A DNA stretch of 64,000 nt from Yoonia sp. GPGPB17 (GCF_037892195.1 NZ_JATACI010000002.1:2480001-2544000); one strand, 5' to 3'. Shown: positions 32,357-42,019, numbered from the stretch's first letter. Made by a program: numbers and translations. The notes: generated by a model not told the origin, from the letters alone.

Positions 32357-32454
32357 GTGATTGCCGTATTGCATCCGGAACAATGTTTTGTATATTAGAC
32401 GCATTGCTGATAAGCAAGCGCCATTCATGACGACTCCAGCCGAAGGAAAACCCA

Positions 32455-33618
32455 TTGGGCGCATTGAGCAACATTACTGTTCTAGACATGACCCACGTTT
32501 TGGCCGGGCCGTTCTGCACCTATCAAATGGCGCTGCTCGGTGCCGATGTCGTGAAGATTGAATCACCTCACAATCCAGATTGCGCCCGTGGACGTGGTCC
32601 CGACGCCGCAGCAAACGCGCAGGGCCTTGGTTTGAACTACCAAACCCAAGGCGGCAACAAACGCGCTTTGGCGCTTGATATCTCGCAACCAGATGGGCGC
32701 GAGGCGCTTCTATCTCTTGTCGCGCAGGCGGATGTGCTTGTTGAAAACTATACCACAGATGCCATGGCCCGGCTGAAACTGGACTATGGTACACTGGCAC
32801 AGATCAATCCTACGCTGATTTACTGTTCGATCAGCGGCTATGGTGACAGCGGACCGGACGCGGCCACAGGTGCTTATGATAACGTCATCCAAGCGGCGAG
32901 CGGGACGATTGCACAATGCGGGGGCGAAAAGCCGAGCGTATCCTTTATTGACTATAGTACAGGGTATGCAGCGGCATTTGCCGTATCTTCAGCGTTGGTA
33001 CAGCGTGTGCAGACCGGCAAGGGTTGCCATATCTCAGTGTCAATGCTGGAGGTCGCGATGCAGATGATGTCACCCGAAGTCGCAGCGGTGCAGCACCTGG
33101 TAAAATCGCCGCGTAGCAAAGAGGCTGGGATCACAACCTATGATACAGCCGATGGGCAATTGACACTTGGCGTGTTTCACCCCGCGCAATACCGCAAGCT
33201 GTCTGTGTTGCTCGCCAAGCTTGGCCACGAGATACCTGAACTTGCGATGATCCAAACTTGGGAGGACGTCTGGGCCTTGCCGGACGCAACAAAAGCATCG
33301 CTCGTCGATGTTATGCTATCTCGCAGCTGCGCGGAATGGGTGCGGGACTTGCGCGCGACCGATTTGCCTGCAGAACCGGTAACCTCGCTCGCCGAGGCTG
33401 TTGAGAACACCCAACTAGCGGCGCGCGGCTATTTCCAACCAAACCCGGACGGCTCGCCCGAGACGCTTCCGGTAGCAGCATTTCATATGACACAGGGCGG
33501 TCCTGCATTAACAAGTGGTCCGCCCAAAATAGGGCAGCACTCCAAAGACGTACTGCGTGCGGCGGGATTGGATGATTCACAGATCGCAGCATTGGTTGCG
33601 AAAGGCGTGGTCGTATGA
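32455..33618 (+). CDS. CaiB/BaiF-family CoA transferase
   Basis: About 387 residues, with a TTG start at 32455 or 32464. Class III CoA transferase: VLDMTHVLAGPFCTYQMALLG with ADVVKIE, the catalytic-aspartate region QPDGREALLSLVAQADVLVENY, YCSISGYGDSGP and DYSTGYAAAFAV. Moves CoA between carboxylic acids by a covalent aspartyl intermediate. Divergent from the aminotransferase; its TGA overlaps the ATG of the SMP-30 gene. It probably activates a carboxylate intermediate for the pathway encoded around it. Confidence 0.88.
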   Translation: MGALSNITVLDMTHVLAGPFCTYQMALLGADVVKIESPHNPDCARGRGPDAAANAQGLGLNYQTQGGNKRALALDISQPDGREALLSLVAQADVLVENYTTDAMARLKLDYGTLAQINPTLIYCSISGYGDSGPDAATGAYDNVIQAASGTIAQCGGEKPSVSFIDYSTGYAAAFAVSSALVQRVQTGKGCHISVSMLEVAMQMMSPEVAAVQHLVKSPRSKEAGITTYDTADGQLTLGVFHPAQYRKLSVLLAKLGHEIPELAMIQTWEDVWALPDATKASLVDVMLSRSCAEWVRDLRATDLPAEPVTSLAEAVENTQLAARGYFQPNPDGSPETLPVAAFHMTQGGPALTSGPPKIGQHSKDVLRAAGLDDSQIAALVAKGVVV

Positions 33619-34505
33619 TGCGTCAACCACATATCCTGACGGCGACAGAATTCACCACCTTGCCAGATGCCTTGCGACATAGGGGTGAACCTTCAGCCTG
33701 GGCAAAGATGACGCGTCCCGGGCAACAGATGCATTCTTTCCTTGAAGCAGCGTTCTTTGATGAGGACCGAAACCTCTGGCTGGCTGATGTGCCCTACGGT
33801 CGTATTTTCCGCATTTCGCCGGATGGTGTGTGGGACGTCATGCATCAGATTGACGGCGAACCCCACGCCATGCGGATTGCACCGGATGGGCGTCATATTG
33901 CAGTCGACTATCGTCACGGGCTGATTGCGCTGAACGACCAAGGCCGTTTTGAAAACTTAAGCACGGGCCTGCCTGATCAACCCTTTCTGGGCCTGTCTGA
34001 TATGGCCTATGGCCCTGATAGAACGCTTTGGTTCACCGACAGTGGGCGAACCTCGCTTAGCGATCCAACCGGACGGGTGTACTGCCTACCCCAGAACGGT
34101 GCCTTGCGCCTTGTTCTGGATTGCGTGCCATATGCAAACGGCATCTGCTTGTCTCCTGACGGAGAGTGGGTCTATGTCGCCGCGACCCGCGCAAATCAGG
34201 TGTGGCGCTTTTCATCGAAGCTGCCCAAGACTGGTCAACCGATGGTGGGCACATACCTGAATTTGTCCGGCGGTCTGGGCCCTGATGGGCTGGCCGTCAA
34301 TGCCGTTGGCTGGCTGGCCGTCGCACAGGCGCAAGCGGGACGCGCGTATGTGTTCGATACACTTGGCACCCTTTTGTTTGAGGTGCTGCTGCCAAAGGGG
34401 CTCTGGACCACATCCGTTACGTTCCACCCCGATCATGCAAACCGGCTTATCATCATCGATGCCCAATACGGCACGGTGTTTCACTGTGATCTCCCATCTC
34501 AATGA
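33615..34505 (+). CDS. SMP-30/gluconolactonase-family protein
   Basis: 296 residues, six-bladed propeller lactonase family: FLEAAFFDEDRNLWLADVPYGRIFRI, LGLSDMAYGPDRTLWFTDSG, YANGICLSPDGEWVYVAAT and LGPDGLAVNAVGWLAVA, with the glutamate, asparagine and aspartate metal ligands in the expected blades. Hydrolyses a lactone. Translationally coupled to the CoA transferase (ATGA overlap), and the DapA-like gene starts 7 nt after it. The substrate is unknown. Confidence 0.83.
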   Translation: MMRQPHILTATEFTTLPDALRHRGEPSAWAKMTRPGQQMHSFLEAAFFDEDRNLWLADVPYGRIFRISPDGVWDVMHQIDGEPHAMRIAPDGRHIAVDYRHGLIALNDQGRFENLSTGLPDQPFLGLSDMAYGPDRTLWFTDSGRTSLSDPTGRVYCLPQNGALRLVLDCVPYANGICLSPDGEWVYVAATRANQVWRFSSKLPKTGQPMVGTYLNLSGGLGPDGLAVNAVGWLAVAQAQAGRAYVFDTLGTLLFEVLLPKGLWTTSVTFHPDHANRLIIIDAQYGTVFHCDLPSQ

Positions 34506-34512
34506 GGACCCT

Positions 34513-35412
34513 ATGAACAAAGACGACCTGCACGGCTATGTGCCCGCCATCGCCACACCATTTGACGACAATGGTGCGATTATGGAGGACGCATTTGTCG
34601 ATCTCTTTGAGTTCCTCTTAAGCCGTGGGGCAACATGCGTATGTATCGCCGGTGACAACGGTGAAAGTTGGGCTTTGTCAGCCGAGGAACGCGGGCGTTT
34701 GGTACGCGTGGCAAAAGACGCATCCAAGGGGCGCGTGCCCATCATGATGGGTATATCAGCGCCGACAATTGATGCTTCGCTCGCCTATGTTCATGCGGCA
34801 GAGGAGAACGGCGCGGACGTCCTGTTATCAATGCCCCAAACCTATGTGTTGAAAGCATCCGAGGCTGAATTGATGAACCGGTTCGATAAAGTATCAGCCG
34901 CCACAGATAAGCCGTTGGTGCTGTATAACTCACCACGTCGCATGGGTTTTTCGCTGACAATTGATCAAACCGAGACGCTGCTGAACAACCATAATGTCAT
35001 TGGGATCAAGGAAAGCCAGCGTGACTTTTTCTACCACACGCATCTGCTGGACCGCTTGGGCAGCAAGATGTCTGTGATGACCGGGCCATGCCACTACATC
35101 ATGCCTGCCTTTGCCCTGGGTGCAAAAGGGTTTATCGCAACAGGGCCCGAGTTCACCGATCTTTTGCCGTCTGAGATGGCGGCGATCGGGACGCGCGCAC
35201 CCGGCGACACGTATCGTCATGCCCACAAGCAACTTACCGTTCTCTACGAAATGCTGATGGGCACGGCGACTTGGCCTGCATCCTTCAAAGCCGCATTGAA
35301 TCTGATCGGCCAACCTGCCGGGGTGCCGCGTGATCCGGTATTGCCAGCGACACAAACAGATATCGACAAGATCAAACGAACCTTTGATGATCTTGGGATC
35401 AGCTATTCATGA
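34513..35412 (+). CDS. DapA/NAL-superfamily aldolase or deaminase
   Basis: 299 residues from the ATG at 34513 with GAGGA upstream. A Schiff-base TIM barrel: YVPAIATPFDDNGAIMEDAF, the catalytic tyrosine in PLVLYNSPRRMGF and the lysine in VIGIKESQRDFFYH. The usual TT(G/S)E-type loop reads CIAGDNGESWALSAEER, so it is not typical lysine-pathway DapA. With the dehydrogenase subunits that follow (ATGA overlap) it could be a 1-pyrroline-4-hydroxy-2-carboxylate deaminase of hydroxyproline catabolism, or an aldolase for another acid. No hydroxyproline epimerase is seen. Confidence 0.85.
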   Translation: MNKDDLHGYVPAIATPFDDNGAIMEDAFVDLFEFLLSRGATCVCIAGDNGESWALSAEERGRLVRVAKDASKGRVPIMMGISAPTIDASLAYVHAAEENGADVLLSMPQTYVLKASEAELMNRFDKVSAATDKPLVLYNSPRRMGFSLTIDQTETLLNNHNVIGIKESQRDFFYHTHLLDRLGSKMSVMTGPCHYIMPAFALGAKGFIATGPEFTDLLPSEMAAIGTRAPGDTYRHAHKQLTVLYEMLMGTATWPASFKAALNLIGQPAGVPRDPVLPATQTDIDKIKRTFDDLGISYS

Positions 35413-35712
35413 TCCGACTAACGCCAGATCATTCCGGCAAGACTACCCGCGCAGACCCAGTCGTCTTTACATTCGACGGGCACAATGTTGCTTAGCTATC
35501 GGGGCGAATCTGTTCTGGCCGCACTCACCCGCGCGGGGTTTCACCACTTGCGCGATGCCCCAGAAGATGCCGCCCCACGCGGTGCATTTTGCTGCATGGG
35601 ACTTTGCCAGGAATGTATCGTGCAGGTTGATGGTCGGCAGATTGAAAGCTGTCGGCAACTTGTGACAGACGGTCTGTCGGTGACATCTTTGAAACGACGA
35701 TCTGATGTCTGA
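35409..35712 (+). CDS. Small [2Fe-2S] subunit of a FAD dehydrogenase, frameshifted
   Basis: About 100 residues after repair. The ATG at 35409 overlaps the DapA-like stop and encodes VVFTFDGHNVA before a false stop; the next frame continues SYRGESVLAALTRAG and then the cluster-binding GAFCCMGLCQECIVQVDG with a later cysteine in IESC. The break is GCTTAGC at 35490-35496; GCTAGC gives one frame. This is the gamma subunit of HcnA/opine-oxidase/D-hydroxyproline-dehydrogenase-type enzymes, always with two FAD subunits, which follow here. Confidence 0.85.
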
Positions 35713-37126
35713 CAGCTACGACATTGCAGTGATTGGTGCCGGGCCCGCCGGAGCAAATGCCGCGATGACGGCGGCACGGGCTGGGGCCAGTGTCGCAGTT
35801 GTCGACGAACAACCAAAACCCGGCGGACAGGTGTGGCGTGCCAAAAGCGCGGCTATCGTGAAAGCCCCCGCAACCCCGGAAACTGTGCTCGGCGATGCCT
35901 TGCGGTCCGATCTGGCAGCAAGCGATGTCACCCATCTTGGCGATGCCCGCGTGTGGCAAATCGAACGCGATAGCAATGGGTGGGTTGTGTACACCCTGTC
36001 ATTGGGCAAAACGATACAGATCAAAGCCAAAGCTCTGATACTTGCTACGGGCGCACGCGAATACGTGCAGCCCATCCCAGGCTGGACGACACCTGGGGTT
36101 TTTGGCCTTGCCGGAGCGACCGCCTTATTCAAGCAAGACCTAACTTTGCCAGGCACAAACACCGTTGTTTCAGGCACCGGACCTCTGGTGTTTTTTGTCG
36201 CCAGTGAAATCCGCCGCTTGGGCGGTCAGGTCGCGGCAATCGTGACATCAAATACCCGCACCGATTGGGCCCGGGCTTTGCCAGCAATGTTGCAGCGGCC
36301 TGATCTGCTATGGCGCGGTGCGGTTTGGGTTGCAGATTTGATGTTGGCGCGCGTGCCAATCTATTGGGGTCACGCCGCGACTGGGGTGCAGGGCGGCCCA
36401 GCCGTCAATGTCGTCACATTCCAAAAGCTGGATAAGACCGGTGCGCCAATAGGGCTTACAAAAAAGATATCAGCCGACAGCCTATGTCTGGGCAACGGGT
36501 TAATCCCAGCGATTGAGGCGGCACAGCTTGCGGGGGCTTCCATCGAACACCGACCAGAGCTGGGCGGCTGGGTGCCAAAAACACAAGTGGATGGCACAAC
36601 AGATGTGCCTGGCCTTTATGTCTGCGGTGATGGTGCAGGTATTCGCGGTGCCGCCGCTGCCGAAATCCAAGGGGAACTGGTTGGACATGCCGCGTCCGTA
36701 TATGTTGGCAAGATGTCCAGTTCCGCGCCACCGGGGTTGAAAAAAGCCTATGCACGCGCTGCGCGGTTTGGTTTGGCGATGACAGCGCTGAACATGCCAA
36801 AACCGGGGTATCAAGTACTGACCACACCTGAGACTATCTTGTGCCGGTGCGAAAGCCTGACCCAGGCAACTATTGTGACAGAGGTCGCTTCGGGGGCGCA
36901 ATCAGCCAACGCAGTCAAATCCGGCTTGCGCGCGGGCATGGGCCCTTGTGGAGGCCAGTTCTGCCAAACCGCGATTGCACGGCTTATTGCGCAACTTGAC
37001 GACGGGGCTGAGGCTGATGTGCCGCTGCCCATAGCCCGCCCGCCTCTACGGCCTGTGCCCATGGCCGAGATAGCGGGCGATTTCAACTACGGAGACTTGC
37101 CCATCCCAAAGCCCGCACCACTATGA
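35705..37126 (+). CDS. FAD/NAD(P)-binding alpha subunit of a heterotrimeric dehydrogenase
   Basis: 473 residues. Rossmann motif IAVIGAGPAGANAAMTAARAG, GGQVW, the second ATG-type motif LILATGAREYVQPIPGW, and GLYVCGDGAGIRGAAAAE. The C-terminal BFD-like segment carries cysteines CRCESLT and GMGPCGGQFC, which bind an extra [2Fe-2S] cluster. This set defines the alpha subunit of HcnB/OoxA/D-hydroxyproline-dehydrogenase enzymes. It starts 8 nt inside the [2Fe-2S] gene and its TGA overlaps the next start. It likely oxidises the C-N bond of an amino acid; substrate not known. Confidence 0.87.
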   Translation: MSDSYDIAVIGAGPAGANAAMTAARAGASVAVVDEQPKPGGQVWRAKSAAIVKAPATPETVLGDALRSDLAASDVTHLGDARVWQIERDSNGWVVYTLSLGKTIQIKAKALILATGAREYVQPIPGWTTPGVFGLAGATALFKQDLTLPGTNTVVSGTGPLVFFVASEIRRLGGQVAAIVTSNTRTDWARALPAMLQRPDLLWRGAVWVADLMLARVPIYWGHAATGVQGGPAVNVVTFQKLDKTGAPIGLTKKISADSLCLGNGLIPAIEAAQLAGASIEHRPELGGWVPKTQVDGTTDVPGLYVCGDGAGIRGAAAAEIQGELVGHAASVYVGKMSSSAPPGLKKAYARAARFGLAMTALNMPKPGYQVLTTPETILCRCESLTQATIVTEVASGAQSANAVKSGLRAGMGPCGGQFCQTAIARLIAQLDDGAEADVPLPIARPPLRPVPMAEIAGDFNYGDLPIPKPAPL

Positions 37127-38223
37127 CTGATCTTCGTGACATCGCGATCATCGGCGGCGGTATCATGGGATGCAGTGCGGCGCTGCGTCTGGCCGAGGGC
37201 GGCATGCAACCTATCGTGCTGGATCAGGGTGATCTGGGGCAAGGCGCGTCAGGGGTGAATGCCGGGACGCTGTCCTTGCAGATCAAGCGCGTGAAACTGA
37301 TGCCCTATGCCCTGCGCGGTCACCATGAATGGGAGGCGATGGGCAACGCGGTCGGGTTTCGCAAAACCGGCGGCTACACACTGGCGTTCAACGACCGCGA
37401 AGAAGCATTGCTGCATGAGCGCCAAACGCTGAAGGCCGAGGCTGGTGCGCCGATCAGCTTTGTGTCCAACAATGCACTTCGGGACGCCGAACCACACCTG
37501 ACCCATGCGGTGAAAGCGGCAAGCTACTGTCCCGAAGACGGCTATGCCAACGCATCGCTGACCGGGCAGTATTATCGAGGCCGATTGCAGGATCGAGGCA
37601 TCGACTATCGCGAGCGCTCGCCCGTCAAAGCAATTGAGCTAAGCAAAACAGGCTTTGCGCTGAACACGCCAAGCGGCACAATCCATGCCACCCGCCTGTT
37701 GCTTGCTGCTGGGGCATGGTTGAAACCTGTTGCGGCGATGTTGGGCGTAAACCTGCCAGTCAATGCGCGGATCAACACTGTGTCCGTCACGGAACGCATG
37801 CCGCCGCTGACGTCACATGTGATTGGTCATGCCACTGGCCTTTTGACAATGAAGCAAAAGGCCAACGGCACGGTTCTTGTCGGTGGTGGCTGGCAAGGTC
37901 GCGGTACACCGCAAGAAGGGCGCGGCGAAGTGACGGCTGCGACCGTCATACCAAATCTAGCCCTTGGGCAGTTCGCCTTGCCTGATTTGGGCCGTGCGCG
38001 TGTGCTGCGCAGTTGGACGGGTTTTGAGGCCAACGTGCCCGACTTCTACCCGCTCGCTGGCGGCTTGCCGGGTGTCGAAGATGCATTTGTCCTTGGCTGC
38101 GTGCGCGGCGGCTACACCATTGGTCCATACATCGGGAAACTGATGGGGGACGCCATTCTGGGGCGCGAGCCCGAACTGCCCTTGTTCGATCCGGGGCGCG
38201 ATTTCAGTAAGGAAACGATATGA
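37123..38223 (+). CDS. FAD-dependent beta subunit (DAO/sarcosine-oxidase-beta fold)
   Basis: 366 residues with IAIIGGGIMGCSAALRLAEGG (FAD binding), GQGASGVNAGTLSLQ, LLLAAGAWLKPVAAMLG and the C-terminal CVRGGYTIGPYIGKLMGD. Typical of the substrate-oxidising subunit in the HcnC/OoxB family. Overlapping start and stop with both neighbours means strict co-translation. The fold also covers sarcosine, glycine and D-amino-acid oxidases, so the sarcosine made by creatinase elsewhere in the window is a formal candidate; a cyclic imino acid such as D-hydroxyproline is equally possible. Confidence 0.85.
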   Translation: MTDLRDIAIIGGGIMGCSAALRLAEGGMQPIVLDQGDLGQGASGVNAGTLSLQIKRVKLMPYALRGHHEWEAMGNAVGFRKTGGYTLAFNDREEALLHERQTLKAEAGAPISFVSNNALRDAEPHLTHAVKAASYCPEDGYANASLTGQYYRGRLQDRGIDYRERSPVKAIELSKTGFALNTPSGTIHATRLLLAAGAWLKPVAAMLGVNLPVNARINTVSVTERMPPLTSHVIGHATGLLTMKQKANGTVLVGGGWQGRGTPQEGRGEVTAATVIPNLALGQFALPDLGRARVLRSWTGFEANVPDFYPLAGGLPGVEDAFVLGCVRGGYTIGPYIGKLMGDAILGREPELPLFDPGRDFSKETI

Positions 38224-39005
38224 GCCTGATCTCTACAGACACCTGCCGCCTGGACGGCAAACTCGCCATCATCACCGGCGGGGGTAGCGGCATTGGCGAA
38301 GCATCCGCGCGCATATTTGCAGACGCAGGGGCAAAGGTTGTAGTGACAGGGCGCCGGATTGAGCCACTTCAACGCGTCGCCAACGCGGTGGGCGGCCACG
38401 CCATTGCCTGCGATGTCTCGAACCAAGCAGATGTCCAAAAAATGTTTGCCGACGCGATACAAATCACCGGCAGAGTTGATGTCCTGCTGAACAATGCAGG
38501 TGGCCCAGGCCCGATCGCACCTGTCGCCGACGTCGATATGTCCGACTGGATTAGCTGTATGAACATTAATCTGGTAGGCGCAATGTACTGCCTGCAAGAA
38601 GCCGCCAAGATTATGAGCGCCCAAAAATCCGGCTCAATCATCAATATGTCCTCACTGATGGGCATTCAGGGCTATCCGATGCGGTCGGCTTACACAGCAT
38701 CCAAGTTCGCGTTGATTGGGATTACAGAGACACTGGCCCGTGAACTTGGCCCCGTGAACGTACGCGTCAACGCGCTGATGCCCGGTGCAGTATCAGGAGA
38801 AAACATGGACCGCATCCTCAAGAGGCGCTCAGAGGCCGAAGGCCGCCCTGTCGGCGATATCGAACGCGAAAACTATACCGACGTTGCCGCCCTGAAGCGT
38901 TGGGTTACCCCCGAAGAAGTCGGCCGCGCAGCGCTTTACTATGCCAGTGATCTGTCGTCAGCGATCACCGGCGACAAGATGAAAGTCGATTGCGGCAGGT
39001 TCTAG
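38220..39005 (+). CDS. Short-chain dehydrogenase/reductase
   Basis: 261 residues, classical SDR: cofactor motif TGGGSGIG, NNAGG, active serine in NMSSLMGIQG and the catalytic YTASK. The acidic residue expected for strict NAD use at the end of beta 2 is replaced by VTGRRIE, which favours NADP. Last gene of the plus-strand catabolic operon (ATGA overlap with the FAD subunit). Probably oxidises or reduces a hydroxy intermediate of the same pathway. Confidence 0.87.
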   Translation: MSLISTDTCRLDGKLAIITGGGSGIGEASARIFADAGAKVVVTGRRIEPLQRVANAVGGHAIACDVSNQADVQKMFADAIQITGRVDVLLNNAGGPGPIAPVADVDMSDWISCMNINLVGAMYCLQEAAKIMSAQKSGSIINMSSLMGIQGYPMRSAYTASKFALIGITETLARELGPVNVRVNALMPGAVSGENMDRILKRRSEAEGRPVGDIERENYTDVAALKRWVTPEEVGRAALYYASDLSSAITGDKMKVDCGRF

Positions 39006-39039
39006 TGAGGTGGTTAGAACTGTTTTTGGATCGCTGGTT

Positions 39040-39990
39040 TTATGCCTTGAAACCGGCGATCTTTTTGGTGCGCCGCACATATTTCTCTCTGATGCTTTCG
39101 GCGGCAACCCGTGTTTCGCTTTTGGACGCCAGGCTGGATGTCTCACCCACAAATCGCAGGCAAACCAAGGCGTGTGCTTCGTATGACTGCGTGATGGCAG
39201 CATCAATGTGATCAAGTTCTTGCTGAAAGTCGTCACTGACACGGCGCAACAGGCGCATCCGCGAAATCAGCTCTTTATGGTCTGCATAAAACAAGCCGGA
39301 AAAATGGGGATCAAAGGCGTGCATATCGGGGCGAATTTCGTTTTCGTACGCGTCTTGCGAGAAATCACTCGCGAGACGAAACGCAACTTCTGACGCGTCC
39401 ATCAGTTCAGCGAAATCCTGCAAGATCGCTTTGATCACTGGGGCATGGTTTCGCTCCATCGCCTCTTCCAGAACATGAAGCAGATAAAGCATGCCGTGGA
39501 TGATGACAAAGAATAGATGGTGCTGTTGTTTCCAACGGAACAAGGCAGATGGCGCGAGCGCGGGCCAGCTGTCAGTATTGCCTTCATCTGTCCGAAACTG
39601 CGCCCAATCAGCAAGACGGTGCAGTCCAAGCGCCAGAACCTCAAGATCTTTGTCGGTCAGTGACACGCCCCCGGCAGCCATGTCCAGATAACATCCTTTG
39701 AGCGTTTGACCCAGCGCGACACGGTACTGCGGCACCGGTTCATCGTCTGCCCGCTCAACGTTGAAGTACGCATCAAAGTTTCGCTGCGCACCGTCGAGCG
39801 TATTGTCTTTGCGATCAGCTTTGATATCGCTGGTTGCGCCTTGAACCCGACGCGCCACAGCTTCGAAAGCACCCATGCCGGACCCAAGCCGTTGCTCATT
39901 AAAACGATGTGAAGGCAAAGAGGTGTCCGCCTCAAACCAGCAATAGGGAAGCGGCAGTGTGAGCGTTGCTGTCTGTGTCTGCATGAGCAT
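39040..39990 (-). CDS. Unrecognised helical protein
   Basis: About 316 residues from the ATG at 39990, which has AAAGGAAAC upstream; an earlier ATG at 40065 has no such support. Largely alpha-helical in appearance, with a hydrophobic stretch FFVIIHGMLYLLHVLEEAM around residue 185 and a basic C-terminus (YVRRTKKIAGFKA). No signal peptide and no motif I recognise. It is convergent with the SDR gene (34 nt between stops) and stands alone. The 39991-40267 region upstream holds no gene I can support and is AT-rich. Confidence 0.6.
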   Translation of the reverse strand: MLMQTQTATLTLPLPYCWFEADTSLPSHRFNEQRLGSGMGAFEAVARRVQGATSDIKADRKDNTLDGAQRNFDAYFNVERADDEPVPQYRVALGQTLKGCYLDMAAGGVSLTDKDLEVLALGLHRLADWAQFRTDEGNTDSWPALAPSALFRWKQQHHLFFVIIHGMLYLLHVLEEAMERNHAPVIKAILQDFAELMDASEVAFRLASDFSQDAYENEIRPDMHAFDPHFSGLFYADHKELISRMRLLRRVSDDFQQELDHIDAAITQSYEAHALVCLRFVGETSSLASKSETRVAAESIREKYVRRTKKIAGFKA

Positions 39991-40267
39991 GTTTCCTTTT
40001 GTCGGTGTTCGACCGTGCCAGTACGCCGCGTCCAAGGCGATGACATTCAAGTCGGTCAGCACCAATAGTCAAACCGGTTTGCTCTCTCACCAACTTCACG
40101 ATGACCGAGCCAATCACTTCGGTTGATACACCTCAGCGTTTTGATAATCAAACTTTGTTTTATATACAATACACATATACGCCATGCGATATCCCAGACA
40201 CGCGGCATCAGGGCGAAATAAAAAAGACCCAAATTAAGATAAAAGGCGTTCGCCAACCGATGGCAGG

Positions 40268-40684
40268 CTAAGCTGTCGTTTCACCCAAAGCGCAAACGAG
40301 CGCCCATTCCTCGTCGCTGACCGGTTGCACAGAAAGGCGCGAGTTGTTGACCAGAACCATATCGGCAAGGCGGGGGTCGGCCTTGATGGTTTCCAGCGTG
40401 ACCGGTTTCGTGAAAGGCCGCACGGCCTTTACATCTACACACTCCCAGCGGTCATCATCGGTTGTGCTGTCAGGATGCGCCTCGGCACAGACTTCAACGA
40501 TACCAACCACTTCAAGCCCGGTGCGCGAGTGGTAGAAAAACCCCTTCTCGCCCAGTTTCATCGCGCGCATGTTGTTGCGCGCCTGATAGTTGCGTACACC
40601 GTCCCATTCTTCGCCTGCCTCGCCTTTGGCAACCTGCGCGTCCCAGCCCCAGACATCGGGTTCTGATTTGAACAACCAGTAGGC
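40268..40684 (-). CDS. EVE domain protein
   Basis: 138 residues from the ATG at 40684. Complete EVE fold: MAYWLFKSEPDVWGWD, WDGVRNYQARNNMRAMKLG, GFFYHSRTG, GIVEVCAEAHPD, and LVNNSRLSVQPVSDEEW. EVE domains are relatives of PUA and YTH and are thought to bind modified bases. Common in alphaproteobacteria next to the YciI gene, 2 nt upstream here. The exact role is unknown. Confidence 0.9.
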   Translation of the reverse strand, partial: AYWLFKSEPDVWGWDAQVAKGEAGEEWDGVRNYQARNNMRAMKLGEKGFFYHSRTGLEVVGIVEVCAEAHPDSTTDDDRWECVDVKAVRPFTKPVTLETIKADPRLADMVLVNNSRLSVQPVSDEEWALVCALGETTA

Positions 40685-40686
40685 CA

Positions 40687-40959
40687 TCAGCCAATCACCT
40701 TTTTCCACGCGCGCAGGGTTACGTCCGCAAACAGGCCTGCCTTGGCGTAAGGGTCATTATCGGCCCATGCCTGCGCCGCGGCCAGGTCATCGACCTCCAG
40801 CACGATCAACGAACCACACATCTGCCCACCATCATCCAGCACGGGGCCTGCCATCTCGACCACGCCGGTATCGGCAATATAGGCCAGATGCGCGTCGCGG
40901 TTGTCCATCCGCGTCTGCAGCGCGCCGGGTTTGTCTTTCGTCATCAGGGCAAAGCGCAT
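40687..40959 (-). CDS. YciI-like protein
   Basis: 90 residues covering one YciI domain: RFALMTKDKPGALQTRMDNR, HLAYIADTGVV, GPVLDDGGQMCGSLIVLEVDD and the terminal NDPYAKAGLFADVTLRAWKKV. Ferredoxin-like fold of unclear function, possibly a small enzyme with a conserved His-Asp pair. Starts directly after the gpsA stop (40960) and precedes the EVE gene in the same operon. Confidence 0.9.
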   Translation of the reverse strand: MRFALMTKDKPGALQTRMDNRDAHLAYIADTGVVEMAGPVLDDGGQMCGSLIVLEVDDLAAAQAWADNDPYAKAGLFADVTLRAWKKVIG

Positions 40960-41922
40960 TTATTCTTCCTTTAGCGGACGGGACAGCAGCGTGTTCAGTG
41001 CCGTTGTCACGTCGGTTTTATTGTCGGTCAGATCAGCGACCACAGTACAAATGGGCATATCAATGTCCAGTTCATCGGCCAACTGTCGTACAGCGCGGGC
41101 GGTCGCGGCGCCTTCGACTGTCGTGTTTTGATCAAATTCCGCACCCGTGCCCAACGCCAGACCATAACGATAGTTGCGCGATCCTTCCGAGGTGCAGGTC
41201 AGCACCAGATCGCCAAAACCCGACAGCCCAGACAACGTGTCCGTTTGCGCACCCAAAGCCAGCGCTAGGCGCTGCATCTCTGGAAATCCACGCGTGATAA
41301 GCGCCGCACGCGCGCTTTCGCCCAAGCGCGCGCCAATGGCGATACCCGAGGCAATCGCCATAACATTCTTCAATGCGCCACCCAGTTCTGCCCCGACAGT
41401 ATCTGTTGTGCGATAAATCCGCAGGCTGGTGGTCGAAAGGGCCGTTTGCAGGATCGCGCCCATTTCATCGTCCGCGCAGGCCAGCGTCAGCGCGGTCGGC
41501 AGGCCCCGCGCGATATCAGCGGCAAAGCTGGGGCCCGTCAGCATCGCAGGCACAGCCCCCGGCACCAGATCGCGGATCGTGCTGGCAGGACCCGTCATGC
41601 GCTTAAGATCAATACCCTTGCAACAGGCCACAAGATTCTTGCCATCCAGCCTGTCCATATGCGTCGTCAGGAACGCAGGCAGCGTTTGCGCCGGAATGGC
41701 CAGCAATACCGTATCACAGGCAAAAAGCGGGTCTAACGCTGCCGAGATGTTGATATTCTGTGAGAGATCAACGCCCGGCAATTTCGGATTGCTGCGGGTT
41801 CTTTGCATCTCGGCCACCGCTGATGCGCTGCGCGCCCAAAGCTGAATTTGATTACCATCCAAGGCAAGCGCGACCGCCAATGCGGTACCAAAAGCACCCC
41901 CACCTGCAATCCCGATTTTCAT
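40960..41922 (-). CDS. gpsA: Glycerol-3-phosphate dehydrogenase [NAD(P)+]
   Basis: 320 residues. Makes sn-glycerol 3-phosphate from dihydroxyacetone phosphate for phospholipid synthesis. Cofactor motif [17 protein letters not shown], then the conserved [24 protein letters not shown], the catalytic lysine in [15 protein letters not shown] and the C-terminal [17 protein letters not shown]. Length and motifs are normal. It follows tsaD on the same strand with about 100 nt between. Confidence 0.95.
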   Translation of the reverse strand: MKIGIAGGGAFGTALAVALALDGNQIQLWARSASAVAEMQRTRSNPKLPGVDLSQNINISAALDPLFACDTVLLAIPAQTLPAFLTTHMDRLDGKNLVACCKGIDLKRMTGPASTIRDLVPGAVPAMLTGPSFAADIARGLPTALTLACADDEMGAILQTALSTTSLRIYRTTDTVGAELGGALKNVMAIASGIAIGARLGESARAALITRGFPEMQRLALALGAQTDTLSGLSGFGDLVLTCTSEGSRNYRYGLALGTGAEFDQNTTVEGAATARAVRQLADELDIDMPICTVVADLTDNKTDVTTALNTLLSRPLKEE

Positions 41923-42019
41923 GCCTTGGCCCCCTTTTTGCCCGACCCTAGCATGGGTGCCGCCCGTTGGTCCAAAGGCCAGCGCGGCCGGGCGGAAAGG
42001 GTCAGGTCATCAGTCTCGC

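Noticed and set aside
30140..32464. A natural aminotransferase-BKACE fusion protein of 774 residues
   Set aside because: Removing one base near 31036 gives a normal aminotransferase end and a perfect ATGA overlap with the BKACE start, so the fusion is most likely an artefact.
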